From Bacteroides sp. 214 (GTDB taxonomy: Bacteria > Bacteroidota > Bacteroidia > Bacteroidales > Bacteroidaceae), in the NCBI RefSeq assembly GCF_010501015.1, contig NZ_QVML01000005.1, positions 1 to 64,000 on the forward strand: a stretch of 64,000 nucleotides of DNA, in the 5' to 3' direction. Shown here one piece after another: positions 42,445 to 51,962 of the stretch. The stretch's first letter is position 1; each line of letters opens with the position of its first letter. The position numbers and the translations under genes were made by a program. The notes beneath the pieces were generated by a model. The model saw only the letters and a program-made list of their open reading frames with translations. It was not told where the DNA came from and did not search any database.

Positions 42445-43269
42445 ATGGCAACTCAACGAGAATGGATTACCATTAAGGAATACGAAGATATTCTTTTCGA
42501 CTATTACAACGGCATTGCCCGTATAACGATTAATCGCGAGCGCTATCGCAACGCCTTTACACCAACAACTACGGGCGAGATGAGCGACGCGATGGCTATT
42601 TGTCGCGAGAACCCCGACATTTGTGTAGTGGTTCTCACTGGCGCGGGAGATAAAGCATTCTGCTCGGGTGGCGACCAGAACGTGAAGGGACGTGGTGGTT
42701 ACATCGGTAAAGATGGCGTGCCAAGACTTAGTGTGCTTGATGTGCAGAAACAGATACGCTCCATTCCTAAACCGGTTATTGCGGCAGTAAATGGTTATGC
42801 CATTGGGGGAGGGCATGTGTTGCACGTGGTGTGCGACCTTTCCATTGCTTCGGAGAATGCTATATTCGGACAAACGGGTCCACGTGTGGGAAGTTTCGAT
42901 GCTGGCTTTGGCTCTTCGTACTTAGCACGTGTAGTGGGGCAGAAAAAAGCACGTGAAATTTGGTTTCTTTGTCGCCAGTACAATGCACAAGAAGCGTTGG
43001 ATATGGGTTTGATCAATAAAATAGTTCCCTTAGAGCAGCTCGAAGATGAATATGTGCAATGGGCGGAAGAAATGATGCTACTTAGCCCACTTGCCTTGCG
43101 TATGATCAAAGCCGGCTTAAATGCCGAACTGGATGGACAAGCAGGTATTCAGGAACTTGCCGGAGATGCTACTTTGCTTTACTACCTTACCGATGAGGCG
43201 CAGGAAGGGAAGCAGGCTTTTCTTGAGAAGCGGAAACCCGACTTTAAGAAATATCCCAAGTTTCCTTAA
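42445..43269 (+). CDS. menB: 1,4-dihydroxy-2-naphthoyl-CoA synthase
   Basis: MenB closes the second ring of the naphthoquinone. The 274-aa crotonase-fold protein shows [40 protein letters not shown] (oxyanion hole) and [20 protein letters not shown], the MenB-specific loop. KYPKFP closes the protein as in MenB orthologues. The C-terminal region overlaps no other real gene: a long alternative frame starting at 43121 is the upstream extension of menC. It is the third gene of the men operon. Confidence 0.95.
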   Translation: MATQREWITIKEYEDILFDYYNGIARITINRERYRNAFTPTTTGEMSDAMAICRENPDICVVVLTGAGDKAFCSGGDQNVKGRGGYIGKDGVPRLSVLDVQKQIRSIPKPVIAAVNGYAIGGGHVLHVVCDLSIASENAIFGQTGPRVGSFDAGFGSSYLARVVGQKKAREIWFLCRQYNAQEALDMGLINKIVPLEQLEDEYVQWAEEMMLLSPLALRMIKAGLNAELDGQAGIQELAGDATLLYYLTDEAQEGKQAFLEKRKPDFKKYPKFP

Positions 43270-43279
43270 TAGTAATACG

Positions 43280-45280
43280 ATGCGGCTAACGATAATTCCT
43301 CGCACATGGTCGTTCAGACAACCGGCGGGAACTTCGCGCGGCATTTATCATACACGCAAGGTGTGGTATGTGTTGCTGCAATCCAAAACAGATTCAGAAC
43401 GTTGGGGAGTAGGAGAGTGTGCCCCGCTACCCGATTTGAGCTGCGATGCAGTGGCAGATTACGAGTATCTGTTAGCTAAGTTTTGCCGGCAAATAGAAGA
43501 AACCGCTTGCATAGACTGGGACTCTCTTCGCCCATATCCTTCTATCCTTTTTGGCTTGGAAACCGCCTTTCGTCATTACGAAACCGGTAGCTTCCTTCTT
43601 TGGGATACTCCTTTCGCTCGTGGAGAAGCAGGTATTCCTATCAACGGACTTATCTGGATGGGAGATTACGAACAGATGCTTCGACAAATAGAGACCAAAA
43701 TGGCTGCGGGTTTTCGCTGCATAAAATTAAAAATCGGTGCTATTCGCTTTGACGAAGAACTTGCGCTGATTCGGCACATTCGCAACCATTACTCTGCCAA
43801 TGAAATAGAGCTCCGTGTAGATGCCAACGGTGCGTTTACTCCGCAAGAAGCACTTGCCAAACTGAACAAGCTTGCCGAACTCGACATTCATTCCATCGAA
43901 CAACCTATTCGTAACGGGCAGTGGACGGAAATGGCACAGCTTGTTGCACACTCGCCATTACCCATAGCTTTAGATGAAGAATTGATCGGCATCAATGACC
44001 GCGAATCAAAACAGAGTTTGCTTGATACCATTCGTCCGTCTTATATTGTATTGAAACCATCGCTTCATGGCGGGATGCGTGGATGCGAGGAGTGGATAGA
44101 AGAAGCAGAGAAACGTGACATACAATGGTGGGTTACTTCGGCACTCGAAACAAATGTGGGTCTGAATGCCATTGCACAGTGGTGTGCGCAATATGAAAAT
44201 CCGTTGCTGCAGGGATTGGGAACAGGGCAGTTGTTTACAGACAATGTGGAATTGCCACTAGTGGTAGAGGGCGATTGCTTGTGGTGGAAGAAACGACGAA
44301 AGACAGAAAATATGTTCTTCTTTAAACCTGATTGGAACTCTTCCTCGTCAACGCTTACTGTGCAGACTTCCGGATCTACCGGTATACCCAAAGTGCTGAC
44401 TGTGCGTAAGCAACAAATGGCGCAAAGCGCCCTCTTTACTTGTGCACACCTGAATATAAAACCCAAGAGTACCACGCTGCTCTGTTTGCCATTGGAGTAC
44501 ATCGCCGGTAAAATGGTGGTTGTTCGTGCTCTGGTAGCCGGATTGAATCTGTTGGTAAGCAAACCATCGGGAAATCCGCTTAAAGATATAGAGGAGCCCA
44601 TCCATTTTGCTGCTATGACCCCCATGCAGGTGTTCAATTCTTTGCAAGTCCCTCTCGAAACCGAGCGACTGCGCAATATTGACACACTCCTCATAGGTGG
44701 TGGCGCCATCAGCTATGAACTTGTCGAAGCACTTAAACCTTTTCCTAATGCTGTTTACTCTACTTATGGCATGACGGAGACTCTTTCGCACATTGCTTTA
44801 AGACGATTAAGCGGTGAGGAAGCCTCTTTGTATTATACTCCTTTTCCGTCGGTCAAACTTTCACTCTCTACCGAGGGAACACTCGTGATAGATGCTCCCC
44901 TTATAGCCGACGAGCTATTATACACTAATGATATAGCGGAGTTCCTTCCCGATGGGCGTTTCAGAATATTGGGTAGACGGGACAACGTAATAAATTCCGG
45001 TGGTGTGAAGTTGCAGATTGAGGTCATGGAAGAGGAACTTCGGAGGCTGCTTACCGGGAACTTTGCTGTCACTTCTCTTCCCGATGCTAAATTTGGCGAA
45101 AGAGTTGTGTTGCTGGTAGAAGAAAACATAACGTTGAACGAACTGAAAGATTTTTCGGCTGTTACATACATAAAGGAGATTATTACCGTGACGGAGATAC
45201 CTCAAACTCCAAATGGTAAAACAGATAGGGCAGCTTGCAAAAGAGTGGCATTGGTTATGAAACAAGATAATAATAAATAA
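43280..45280 (+). CDS. menCE: Fused o-succinylbenzoate synthase / o-succinylbenzoate-CoA ligase
   Basis: One 666-aa frame encodes both MenC and MenE without a stop between them. Residues 1-344 are an enolase-superfamily MenC: CIKLKIGAIRFDEELALIR with the catalytic Lys, RVDANGAFTPQEA and ALDEELIG with metal-binding acids, and WVTSALETNVGLNAI. Residues from about 345 (MFFFKPDW) are MenE: the AMP-binding loop VQTSGSTGIPKVL, YSTYGMTET, FRILGRRDNVINSGGVKL and the late Lys in TPNGKTDRA. MenE here is about 320 aa, short for an acyl-CoA synthetase but similar to other Bacteroidetes MenE. An internal ATG at 44312 could also allow separate MenE synthesis. Start 43280 follows menB by 10 nt. Confidence 0.9.
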   Translation: MRLTIIPRTWSFRQPAGTSRGIYHTRKVWYVLLQSKTDSERWGVGECAPLPDLSCDAVADYEYLLAKFCRQIEETACIDWDSLRPYPSILFGLETAFRHYETGSFLLWDTPFARGEAGIPINGLIWMGDYEQMLRQIETKMAAGFRCIKLKIGAIRFDEELALIRHIRNHYSANEIELRVDANGAFTPQEALAKLNKLAELDIHSIEQPIRNGQWTEMAQLVAHSPLPIALDEELIGINDRESKQSLLDTIRPSYIVLKPSLHGGMRGCEEWIEEAEKRDIQWWVTSALETNVGLNAIAQWCAQYENPLLQGLGTGQLFTDNVELPLVVEGDCLWWKKRRKTENMFFFKPDWNSSSSTLTVQTSGSTGIPKVLTVRKQQMAQSALFTCAHLNIKPKSTTLLCLPLEYIAGKMVVVRALVAGLNLLVSKPSGNPLKDIEEPIHFAAMTPMQVFNSLQVPLETERLRNIDTLLIGGGAISYELVEALKPFPNAVYSTYGMTETLSHIALRRLSGEEASLYYTPFPSVKLSLSTEGTLVIDAPLIADELLYTNDIAEFLPDGRFRILGRRDNVINSGGVKLQIEVMEEELRRLLTGNFAVTSLPDAKFGERVVLLVEENITLNELKDFSAVTYIKEIITVTEIPQTPNGKTDRAACKRVALVMKQDNNK

Positions 45281-45281
45281 T

Positions 45282-45980
45282 ATGTTAGAAACCCTACTGG
45301 AGTGGGAACGGAGTTTGTTCCTTACATTGAATAATTTTCAGACACCTTTGTTGGATAACGCTTTATGGCTTTATTCGGGTTGGATTGTATGGATTCCATG
45401 GCTCTTTGCTTTTTTCTTCGCTCTGATATACAAGAAGCCACTACGGGTGTGGTTGCCGGTTGTTTGCTCACTTCTTGTACTGCTTGCCACTTGCTTATTG
45501 GTATCGGATGTGTTATTCAAACCCAATATCGCGCGCTTCCGTCCTACGTATCATCCCGACTTTATAAACGATGTAAAGACATTGTTTGGGTATAAAGGCG
45601 AAGGGCTTTATGGCTTTATTTCCGGGCATACCACATTCTCGTTTGCTTTTGCTACGTTTACCGCGTTGCTCTTTCGCTATCGTTACTATACATGGACGGT
45701 TGCTCTATGGGCTGTGGTGATGGCATACTCGCGTATTTATCTGGGCGTGCATTTTCTTACGGATATTGCTGGCGGACTCATTGCCGGCTTATTGGTTGGA
45801 GTGGGTGTGTTCTATACCTATAAGTGGTTTCTTAATAAGTACATATATACAGGAATAGAAGAATATTATCGATCCTTCTATTCTGTTCATCGCAAAATGT
45901 TGATTACTGTGGGACTGCTGTGCTACAGTCTGTTCTTTATGGTATTCAGCGAACAGATTGTAGGCTTGTTGGAACGTTAG
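45282..45980 (+). CDS. PAP2-family membrane phosphatase
   Basis: This 232-aa multi-helix membrane protein has the three PAP2 motifs: KPNIARFRP, the central SGHTTFSFAF with the acid-base His, and SRIYLGVHFLTDIAGG with the nucleophilic His. It probably dephosphorylates a lipid such as undecaprenyl pyrophosphate or phosphatidylglycerol phosphate on the periplasmic side. The substrate cannot be read from the sequence. It begins 1 nt after menCE and is probably cotranscribed with the men genes, but it is not a menaquinone enzyme. Confidence 0.88.
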   Translation: MLETLLEWERSLFLTLNNFQTPLLDNALWLYSGWIVWIPWLFAFFFALIYKKPLRVWLPVVCSLLVLLATCLLVSDVLFKPNIARFRPTYHPDFINDVKTLFGYKGEGLYGFISGHTTFSFAFATFTALLFRYRYYTWTVALWAVVMAYSRIYLGVHFLTDIAGGLIAGLLVGVGVFYTYKWFLNKYIYTGIEEYYRSFYSVHRKMLITVGLLCYSLFFMVFSEQIVGLLER

Positions 45981-45983
45981 GGG

Positions 45984-47000
45984 TTAGAATCTTACCTGTA
46001 CTTGCAGTTGTATTTTGTTCGAACTATCTTCTTGCTTCTTATCGCTGTAAGTATATTGTGCTTGTAACCTGCAACGCGGATAGAACCAATACTGAACGCC
46101 TGCTATGTAGTTTGTCTGTTTGGCATTTATTTCTTTGCTTTTATTCAAATAATCGTATGCCGCAATGACATCAAACTTTGGTAGTACGGTGAGTGTACCT
46201 ACCGCATAGTAACCTTCGCTTTTTACACTGCGGTCTTTCCCGATCATATATTCCGAACGAAGAGTAAAATCTTTCAGTTTAACAGTACCACCTATTGCCC
46301 AACGATTGCGGTTGTAGTTGTCGCCATACTGTATACTTGGGTTAAGTTCGGTGGTTCCCATGGCGTGTCCTTTCCCCTTCATAAACGAAGTAGCCAGCAT
46401 AAGCCATGATGTGGGGTTTATATCAATACCACCGATAATGTCTTTTTGATTGTTCCTGTCTTTCTGGTTGATTCCCTGACCATTCATTATTGCTATTCTG
46501 TACGACAGGAATTTGTTGAATAAATCTCCGTATAGCATCAAACCGATATCTCTACCGCTACTTCCACCCAATAGTTTGTCGCTATTATTAACTCCAGCCA
46601 TGTACAAGGTTGATTGGAAATAGCTATCAATAAGTTCTACCGATGAAGCGGAGAATGGATTTTCTATGGTAAAGGGTATCTTGTACTGTCCGAAACGTGC
46701 CGATAGACCAGGTAAGAAAGAATAATCAGTATAATACTCCACCAATGATCCACCTTGTTTGAAGTCGTACATAAAAGTGCAACTCCATTTATCGGTTATC
46801 TTACCATCCATAATAAAGATAATACGTTTTATGTCGAATGTGTTATCAGGATCTTCGGCATCGTCATACGTATATCCGGCTTGTGCGTAACCTTGTAGGG
46901 TAATGCGTTCTTTCAGCGTGTTAATAACAGTGTTTAATGTTTCCTGTGCAACAACAGGAATGGCTAGGATAATAGCTAAACAGAGGAGGTAACGTTTCAT
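45984..47000 (-). CDS. OprP-like outer-membrane porin
   Basis: The 338-aa protein has a signal peptide (RYLLCLAIILAIPVVA-QE) and a beta-barrel resembling phosphate-selective porins O/P: ITLQGYAQAGYTYDDAED, then ARFGQYKIPFTIENPFSAS, then GRDIGLMLYGDLFNKFLSYR, ending with alternating strands and a terminal Phe (QVQVRF). The ATG at 47000 was chosen because longer frames bury the signal. It probably lets anions or small solutes cross the outer membrane; real selectivity is unknown. It is a single-gene unit convergent with the PAP2 gene. Confidence 0.85.
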   Translation of the reverse strand: MKRYLLCLAIILAIPVVAQETLNTVINTLKERITLQGYAQAGYTYDDAEDPDNTFDIKRIIFIMDGKITDKWSCTFMYDFKQGGSLVEYYTDYSFLPGLSARFGQYKIPFTIENPFSASSVELIDSYFQSTLYMAGVNNSDKLLGGSSGRDIGLMLYGDLFNKFLSYRIAIMNGQGINQKDRNNQKDIIGGIDINPTSWLMLATSFMKGKGHAMGTTELNPSIQYGDNYNRNRWAIGGTVKLKDFTLRSEYMIGKDRSVKSEGYYAVGTLTVLPKFDVIAAYDYLNKSKEINAKQTNYIAGVQYWFYPRCRLQAQYTYSDKKQEDSSNKIQLQVQVRF

Positions 47001-47051
47001 TGATGGTGGTGTTTTTAGAACAATGTTGTTCCGGAAGTGATAGTAGAAAAC

Positions 47052-47083
47052 AGCAAAGGCAACCATCATTGGCTGCCTTTGCT
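47052..47083 (-). terminator. Terminator of pgk
   Basis: agcaaaggca (47052-47061) pairs with tgcctttgct (47074-47083) with the intervening aacc/ggc extending the stem. It lies just past the pgk stop codon and precedes the porin gene. Confidence 0.7.
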
Positions 47084-47094
47084 TATATAAAATA

Positions 47095-48354
47095 TTATTC
47101 TTCAATAGCTGCAATACCCGGAAGTTTCTTTCCTTCAATTGCCTCGAGCAATGCTCCACCACCGGTCGATACGTATGATACGCCGTCGGCTAAGCCAAAT
47201 TTATTTACGCAAGCTACCGAATCGCCTCCACCTACTAAAGAGAAAGCACCGTTCTTTGTAGCTTCTACGATTGCTTCGCCTACCGATTGTGATCCATGTG
47301 CAAAGTTGTCAAACTCAAATACTCCTGTAGGACCGTTCCAAAGAATTGTCTTTGATTGTTTGATAACGTCTGCAAATTTCTTTTCGGTTTCAGGGCCAAT
47401 GTCCAGACCTTCCCATCCATCAGGGATTTGACCAACCGGAACAAACTTAGCGTTAGCCTCGTTAGAGAAACTGTCAGCAATCTTAGCATCAACAGCAAGT
47501 ACAAGGTTTACACTCTTTTCTTTGGCTTTCTTTATCAAATCCAAAGCAAGATCCAACTTGTCTTCTTCGCAAATAGAAAGACCGATTGAGCCTCCTAAAG
47601 CTTTGGTGAAAGTATAAGTCATGCCACCTGCTATGATAAGATTGTCTACCTTATTCAATAGGTTCTCGATGATTTCAATTTTAGAAGAAACCTTAGAACC
47701 ACCCATGATAGCTGTAAACGGACGTTGGATGTCGTTCATAACTTTATCTACTGCTTTCACCTCTTTTTCCATCAGATAACCAAACATCTTGTTGTTGGTG
47801 TCAAAATAGGCTGCAATCAATGCTGTTGAGGCATGTGCGCGGTGAGCAGTTCCAAAAGCGTCGTTTACATAGCAATCGGCATACGAAGCCAATTTCTTTG
47901 TGAATTCCTTTTGACTCTCCTTAACGAGTTTTTTGGCAGCTGCTTTTTCTTCTTCCGAAGCATCGTCAGCCAATCCTCTTGGTTTGCCTTCTTCTTCGGC
48001 ATAAAAACGGAGGTTCTCAAGCATTAATGCTTCTCCTGGTTGTAGTGCGGCAGCCTTCATTGTAGCTTCCTCGCTCATACAATCGTTAGCAAATTGAACA
48101 TCTACACCCAGTAGTTCGGATACGTGTCCGATGATGTGTTTTAGTGAAAATTTCTCAGTTGGACCTTTTGGACGTCCCAAGTGCGAACCAATAATAACGC
48201 TACCGCCATCGCTTAGAATTTTCTTCAGTGTAGGAAGTGCCGCGCGGATGCGGGTGTCGTCTGTGATGTTGAAATTTTCGTCTAATGGAACATTAAAGTC
48301 CACTCTAACGAATGCCTTTTTACCTTTGAAGTTGTACTTGTCAATTGTCTGCAT
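47095..48354 (-). CDS. pgk: Phosphoglycerate kinase
   Basis: Pgk transfers phosphate from 1,3-bisphosphoglycerate to ADP in glycolysis. The 419-aa length and motifs fit: [38 protein letters not shown], the 3PG-binding [28 protein letters not shown], and the ADP-binding [20 protein letters not shown] and [14 protein letters not shown]. It is transcribed alone, with a TAACTTTG -7 element at 48411-48404 and a terminator after the stop. Confidence 0.97.
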   Translation of the reverse strand: MQTIDKYNFKGKKAFVRVDFNVPLDENFNITDDTRIRAALPTLKKILSDGGSVIIGSHLGRPKGPTEKFSLKHIIGHVSELLGVDVQFANDCMSEEATMKAAALQPGEALMLENLRFYAEEEGKPRGLADDASEEEKAAAKKLVKESQKEFTKKLASYADCYVNDAFGTAHRAHASTALIAAYFDTNNKMFGYLMEKEVKAVDKVMNDIQRPFTAIMGGSKVSSKIEIIENLLNKVDNLIIAGGMTYTFTKALGGSIGLSICEEDKLDLALDLIKKAKEKSVNLVLAVDAKIADSFSNEANAKFVPVGQIPDGWEGLDIGPETEKKFADVIKQSKTILWNGPTGVFEFDNFAHGSQSVGEAIVEATKNGAFSLVGGGDSVACVNKFGLADGVSYVSTGGGALLEAIEGKKLPGIAAIEE

Positions 48355-48403
48355 AATACGCTATTGTTTATTAAATATGTAATGAATCTACTAAATTGAA
48401 GTG

Positions 48404-48411
48404 CAAAGTTA
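48404..48411 (-). promoter_or_regulatory. -7 element for pgk
   Basis: The minus strand reads TAACTTTG, matching TAnnTTTG, about 50 bp before the pgk start. The -33 element is not clear. Confidence 0.5.
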
Positions 48412-48445
48412 CTACTATTTCTCTCTTTGTGAACGATTTTGTTAT

Positions 48446-49117
48446 TTATTGGTTGCTTTTCGGCTTGCTTTTTAAGACTTTATAAGTCTTGCAATAGAAT
48501 TGACATGCCAATTGCAATCCACACTTGTCACATTGGGGTTTTCTTGCTTGGCAAATGTATCGCCCATGAAGAATAAGCCAATGATGTGCTATATGTACCA
48601 ATTCGGTAGGAATGTATTTCATCAGTTCTTTTTCGGTAGCGAGTGGCGTTTTGGAATTGGTGGTAAGACCAATGCGGTTGGATACACGAAACACATGTGT
48701 ATCTACTGCCATTGCTGCCTTATGAAACACTACCGATTGAATGACATTTGCTGTTTTTCGTCCCACACCGGGTAGTTTTATCAGTTCCTCCAATGTATCG
48801 GGCACTTCGCTATTGAAATCCTTTACCAACATTTGTGCCATACCCACCAAGTGCTTTGCTTTATTATTTGGATAAGATATACTGCGAATGTATTCGTATA
48901 CTACCTCGGGGGAAGTGGCAGCAAGTGCTTCGGGGGTAGGGAAGTCTTGAAATATCTTTGGGGTAGTCATATTCACCCGTTTATCCGTGCATTGTGCAGA
49001 AAGAATGACTGCAACCAGCAATTGGTATGGACTTTCATATTGAAGCTCTGTCTCGGCAACCGGTACATTTTGTTGGAACCACTCGATGACTATTTTATAA
49101 CGTTCTTTCTTTGTCAT
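48446..49117 (-). CDS. nth: Endonuclease III
   Basis: Nth removes oxidised pyrimidines and nicks the abasic site. The 223-aa protein has the helix-hairpin-helix LPGVGRKTANVIQS with the catalytic Lys, AVDTHVFRVSNRIGL with the catalytic Asp, and the 4Fe-4S ligand pattern C-x6-C-x2-C-x5-C in CQARKPQCDKCGLQLAC. All essential residues are intact. It follows the MFS gene by 2 nt and is probably cotranscribed with it and pheS. Confidence 0.95.
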   Translation of the reverse strand: MTKKERYKIVIEWFQQNVPVAETELQYESPYQLLVAVILSAQCTDKRVNMTTPKIFQDFPTPEALAATSPEVVYEYIRSISYPNNKAKHLVGMAQMLVKDFNSEVPDTLEELIKLPGVGRKTANVIQSVVFHKAAMAVDTHVFRVSNRIGLTTNSKTPLATEKELMKYIPTELVHIAHHWLILHGRYICQARKPQCDKCGLQLACQFYCKTYKVLKSKPKSNQ

Positions 49118-49119
49118 GG

Positions 49120-50316
49120 TTAGCGTAATTTGTTTTTATGAAAAAGCGGTGTAACTCTTACCCTGAAATAAATGGCAGATAATACAGTGAGGCATGCACC
49201 GGAAAAGTACATCACATCAAACGAAATGTATTGCGCGATGAATCCTCCCGACATAAGTCCGATTCCGATACCTACATCCCACGAAGTGAGGTAAGTAGAA
49301 GTTGCCGTACCTCGTTTACTGTTTGGTGCCAGATTAACGAATAGCGAGTTGAACGCCGGGAACATAGTCCCGAAGCCTACACCAAGCATCAGCGGAATGG
49401 CAAAGAACAGGATGTTGGTAAACATCGCGTTGTATTTAATCAATGTGCCACATGCAGCCAACAGAAAGAAACAGGTGCAAACTACGTAAAATCCTGCCGA
49501 AATAATCTCTGTGATACGTCCTTTATCTACTTGCTTACCGGCAAAGAGGCGCGAAACCGCCATGCCCACTGCTAAGAAAGTAAAGAACAGCCCTGTGTTT
49601 ACGCTAATGCCAATGTGCTGCGCGTAGATAGCTACATACGTAGTTGTCATGCCATAAGGTATGGAGAGCAATAATAGCGATATCCCCGCGGGTATTCCTT
49701 TTATTAAAAAGAAACGGTCAAGTGAGATAGGTTCGCTTTCAACCGGTTCTTTCTTAGGCGTTTTTACCAAACATGCCATCAGGAAACCGATAGATCCTGA
49801 GATGAGTGAACACGTAAAGATTGTTTCAAACGAATAGGCATCATGCATGAAAAGTCCAACCATAGGACCAATACTCATTGCCATGTTGTTCATTAACCCG
49901 TAGTAGCCAATGGCTTCGCCACGGCGAGAGGAGGGGGTAACGTCAATCACAATCGTATTTCCACCTACTGTTACCATTCCAAAGGATAATCCGTGTATAA
50001 CCCTAAATGCTATAAAAAGTGACAATACACCTGCCCACATATACCCCGCAAATACACTTGTGAAGATGAAATATGCCAGTAGGTAGAGTGGTTTACGTGG
50101 GAGTATATCCAACAAAAAACCAGAGAATGGACGAATGCAAAGTGCAGCTACTGTATATACGGACAATACAATACCTACGAGCGAATTCTCCGCCTGAAAA
50201 ACTTCAGACAGGTAAAACGGAAGTATAGGAAGTATTAGGTAAAAGGCGAAAAACAAGAGGAAGTTAGCTGCTAACAAGAAACAGTAACTTGGCGTTACAA
50301 GTTTGTCTTTAGCCAT
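49120..50316 (-). CDS. MFS transporter
   Basis: The 398-aa protein has about twelve membrane helices with the major-facilitator pattern. RPFSGFLLDILPRKPLYLLA after helix 2 is the loop 2-3 signature. It belongs to drug/arabinose-type exporters or uptake carriers common in Bacteroides between pheS and nth. The substrate is not inferable. The start lies 76 nt after pheS, with an inverted repeat in the gap, and nth begins 2 nt downstream. Confidence 0.88.
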   Translation of the reverse strand: MAKDKLVTPSYCFLLAANFLLFFAFYLILPILPFYLSEVFQAENSLVGIVLSVYTVAALCIRPFSGFLLDILPRKPLYLLAYFIFTSVFAGYMWAGVLSLFIAFRVIHGLSFGMVTVGGNTIVIDVTPSSRRGEAIGYYGLMNNMAMSIGPMVGLFMHDAYSFETIFTCSLISGSIGFLMACLVKTPKKEPVESEPISLDRFFLIKGIPAGISLLLLSIPYGMTTTYVAIYAQHIGISVNTGLFFTFLAVGMAVSRLFAGKQVDKGRITEIISAGFYVVCTCFFLLAACGTLIKYNAMFTNILFFAIPLMLGVGFGTMFPAFNSLFVNLAPNSKRGTATSTYLTSWDVGIGIGLMSGGFIAQYISFDVMYFSGACLTVLSAIYFRVRVTPLFHKNKLR

Positions 50317-50343
50317 AATTGAGTTATTAAAATAAATATAGAA

Positions 50344-50384
50344 CCGTTTGGATTCTCTTTTTCTGAGAAAGAGAACCCAAACGG
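50344..50384 (-). terminator. Hairpin between pheS and the MFS gene
   Basis: ccgtttgg (50344-50351) pairs with ccaaacgg (50377-50384), with attctcttt and aaagagaac extending the stem. It could terminate or attenuate pheS transcription before the MFS gene. The following T run is weak. Confidence 0.6.
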
Positions 50385-50392
50385 AATATGTC

Positions 50393-51412
50393 TTAATTCG
50401 CTGCCTCGAACTCCTTCAAGAAGCGAATGTCGTTTTCAGAGAACATACGCAAGTCCTTAACCTGATACTTGAGGTTGGTAATACGTTCAATCCCCATGCC
50501 TAGTGCGTAACCTGTGTATTCTTTACTGTCAATGCCCGATGCTTCAAGAACATTCGGGTCGACCATGCCACATCCTAAAATCTCTACCCAGCCGGTATGC
50601 TTGCAGAACGGGCATCCTTTTCCGCCGCAGATATTGCAACTGATGTCCATTTCGGCACTTGGTTCGGTGAATGGGAAATAAGAAGGGCGTAGACGTATCT
50701 TTGTATCATTGCCGAACATCTCCTTGGCAAACAATAATAAAACTTGTTTAAGATCGGTAAACGATACGTTCTTATCTATGTACAGTGCTTCAATCTGATG
50801 AAAGAAACAGTGTGCGCGGTAGCTAATAGCTTCGTTACGATATACACGTCCGGGACAAACTATACGGATAGGCGGCTTCGCATTTTCCATTACGCGCACT
50901 TGCACCGACGAAGTATGAGTGCGCAGAACAATATCAGGATGTGCTTCAATAAAGAAGGTGTCTTGCATATCGCGTGCAGGATGATCATCAGCGAAGTTAA
51001 GTGCTGAGAATACATGCCAGTCATCTTCAATTTCGGGACCTTCGGCAATGCTAAAGCCCAAACGGGTAAATATGTCAATAGCCTCATTGCGCACAATGGT
51101 AATAGGATGACGACTACCCAAGTTAATGGGGTAGGCAGTGCGGGTAAGGTCTATTTCGTCGCTTCCGCTGTCCTGACTTTCAAACTGTTCTTTCAATGCG
51201 TTAATGCGTTCTTGTGCTTTGTTTTTCAACTCATTAAGACGCATGCCGACTTCCTTTTTTTGTTCGACGGCTACATTACGGAAATCAGCCATCAAGTCAT
51301 TGACAGCCCCTTTTTTACTGAGGTATTTAATGCGGAGAGCTTCGAGTTCTTCAGCATTCGAAGCTTTCAGCGCTTCCACTTCTTCCAGAAGTTGCTTAAT
51401 CTTAGCTAACAT
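50393..51412 (-). CDS. pheS: Phenylalanyl-tRNA synthetase alpha subunit
   Basis: PheS is the catalytic subunit that charges tRNA-Phe, acting as a heterotetramer with PheT, which is not in the window. The 339-aa protein has an N-terminal coiled-coil arm, the class II motif 2 FNFADDHPARDMQDTFFIE, RTHTSSVQVRVM, FHQIEALYID, FTEPSAEMDISC, and motif 3 GYALGMGIERITNLKY. It has a -7 element, TATCTTTG, at 51458-51451 on the minus strand. The unlinked pheS/pheT arrangement is common in Bacteroidetes. Confidence 0.96.
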   Translation of the reverse strand: MLAKIKQLLEEVEALKASNAEELEALRIKYLSKKGAVNDLMADFRNVAVEQKKEVGMRLNELKNKAQERINALKEQFESQDSGSDEIDLTRTAYPINLGSRHPITIVRNEAIDIFTRLGFSIAEGPEIEDDWHVFSALNFADDHPARDMQDTFFIEAHPDIVLRTHTSSVQVRVMENAKPPIRIVCPGRVYRNEAISYRAHCFFHQIEALYIDKNVSFTDLKQVLLLFAKEMFGNDTKIRLRPSYFPFTEPSAEMDISCNICGGKGCPFCKHTGWVEILGCGMVDPNVLEASGIDSKEYTGYALGMGIERITNLKYQVKDLRMFSENDIRFLKEFEAAN

Positions 51413-51450
51413 ATAGTGTGTATTATTGTTGTTCTACGTAAAAAACGGTG

Positions 51451-51458
51451 CAAAGATA
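51451..51458 (-). promoter_or_regulatory. -7 element for pheS
   Basis: The minus strand reads TATCTTTG, matching the consensus, about 40 bp upstream of the pheS start codon. No good -33 element is apparent. Confidence 0.55.
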
Positions 51459-51551
51459 ATGGTTATTCTTGGTTTCTCCTATTTTTGTGGTTTGCTCTTT
51501 TAGAGGGGTGGGTGGTTTTCTTTGTTTTTTAGTACTTATTATTTACATCTT

Positions 51552-51658
51552 AATGTCTCTCGCAAACCACTTCATCGAAATGCAGCATTTCGCTTGAGTA
51601 GAATGCTGCATTTCGATGAAGTGGTTTGCTGCATTTCGAAAGAGACAAATGCTGCATT
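51552..51658. repeat. Four-unit array (AATGCTGCATT), 23 bp period, with long inverted repeat
   Basis: The word aatgc(a/t)gcatt or a near copy is centred at 51584, 51607, 51630 and 51653, exactly 23 bp apart. In addition, caaaccacttcatcgaaatg (51562-51581) pairs with its complement catttcgatgaagtggtttg (51609-51628), so the stretch can form a long hairpin. It lies in the divergent gap between pheS and the kinase. The rest of 51459-51840 contains no gene I trust. Confidence 0.85.
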
Positions 51659-51840
51659 TGTAAAAACGCCCCTAGAGTGTGCTGTAGAGCTGTTTATTTG
51701 TAAGTTATTTATATCAACTTTAGTTTTGTGGTTTTGGATAATTATTTACATTGTTGTTGTGCTCTTCCCTTTTGTAGTACTTGATGGAACAGAAAAACAG
51801 ACTTTCATACTACTAAACTAGTATATAGAAAACCAGAGAA

Positions 51841-51872
51841 ATTGCATTGTTTTTTTATTTTTTGTACTTTTG
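51841..51872 (+). promoter_or_regulatory. Promoter of the PAS histidine kinase
   Basis: ATTG, a 20-bp spacer and TACTTTTG (51865-51872) match the Bacteroides consensus with one mismatch at -33. The start codon is 90 bp downstream, leaving an AT-rich leader. Confidence 0.6.
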
Positions 51873-51962
51873 TAAGTCAGTAGACTTTCACTTTTCTTCT
51901 ATTCCTATAATTAAGGAGTAAGATTAGTGCATTTTTATTAAAACAAACTCCAAAATACAGAA

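Noticed and set aside
43121..43279. Upstream extension of the menC frame
   Set aside because: It overlaps the end of menB in another frame and does not resemble MenC; the ATG at 43280 fits the family start.
51522..51821. 99-codon plus-strand frame between pheS and the histidine kinase
   Set aside because: It crosses the palindrome array and A/T-rich spacer, has no promoter, and looks like translated repeat.
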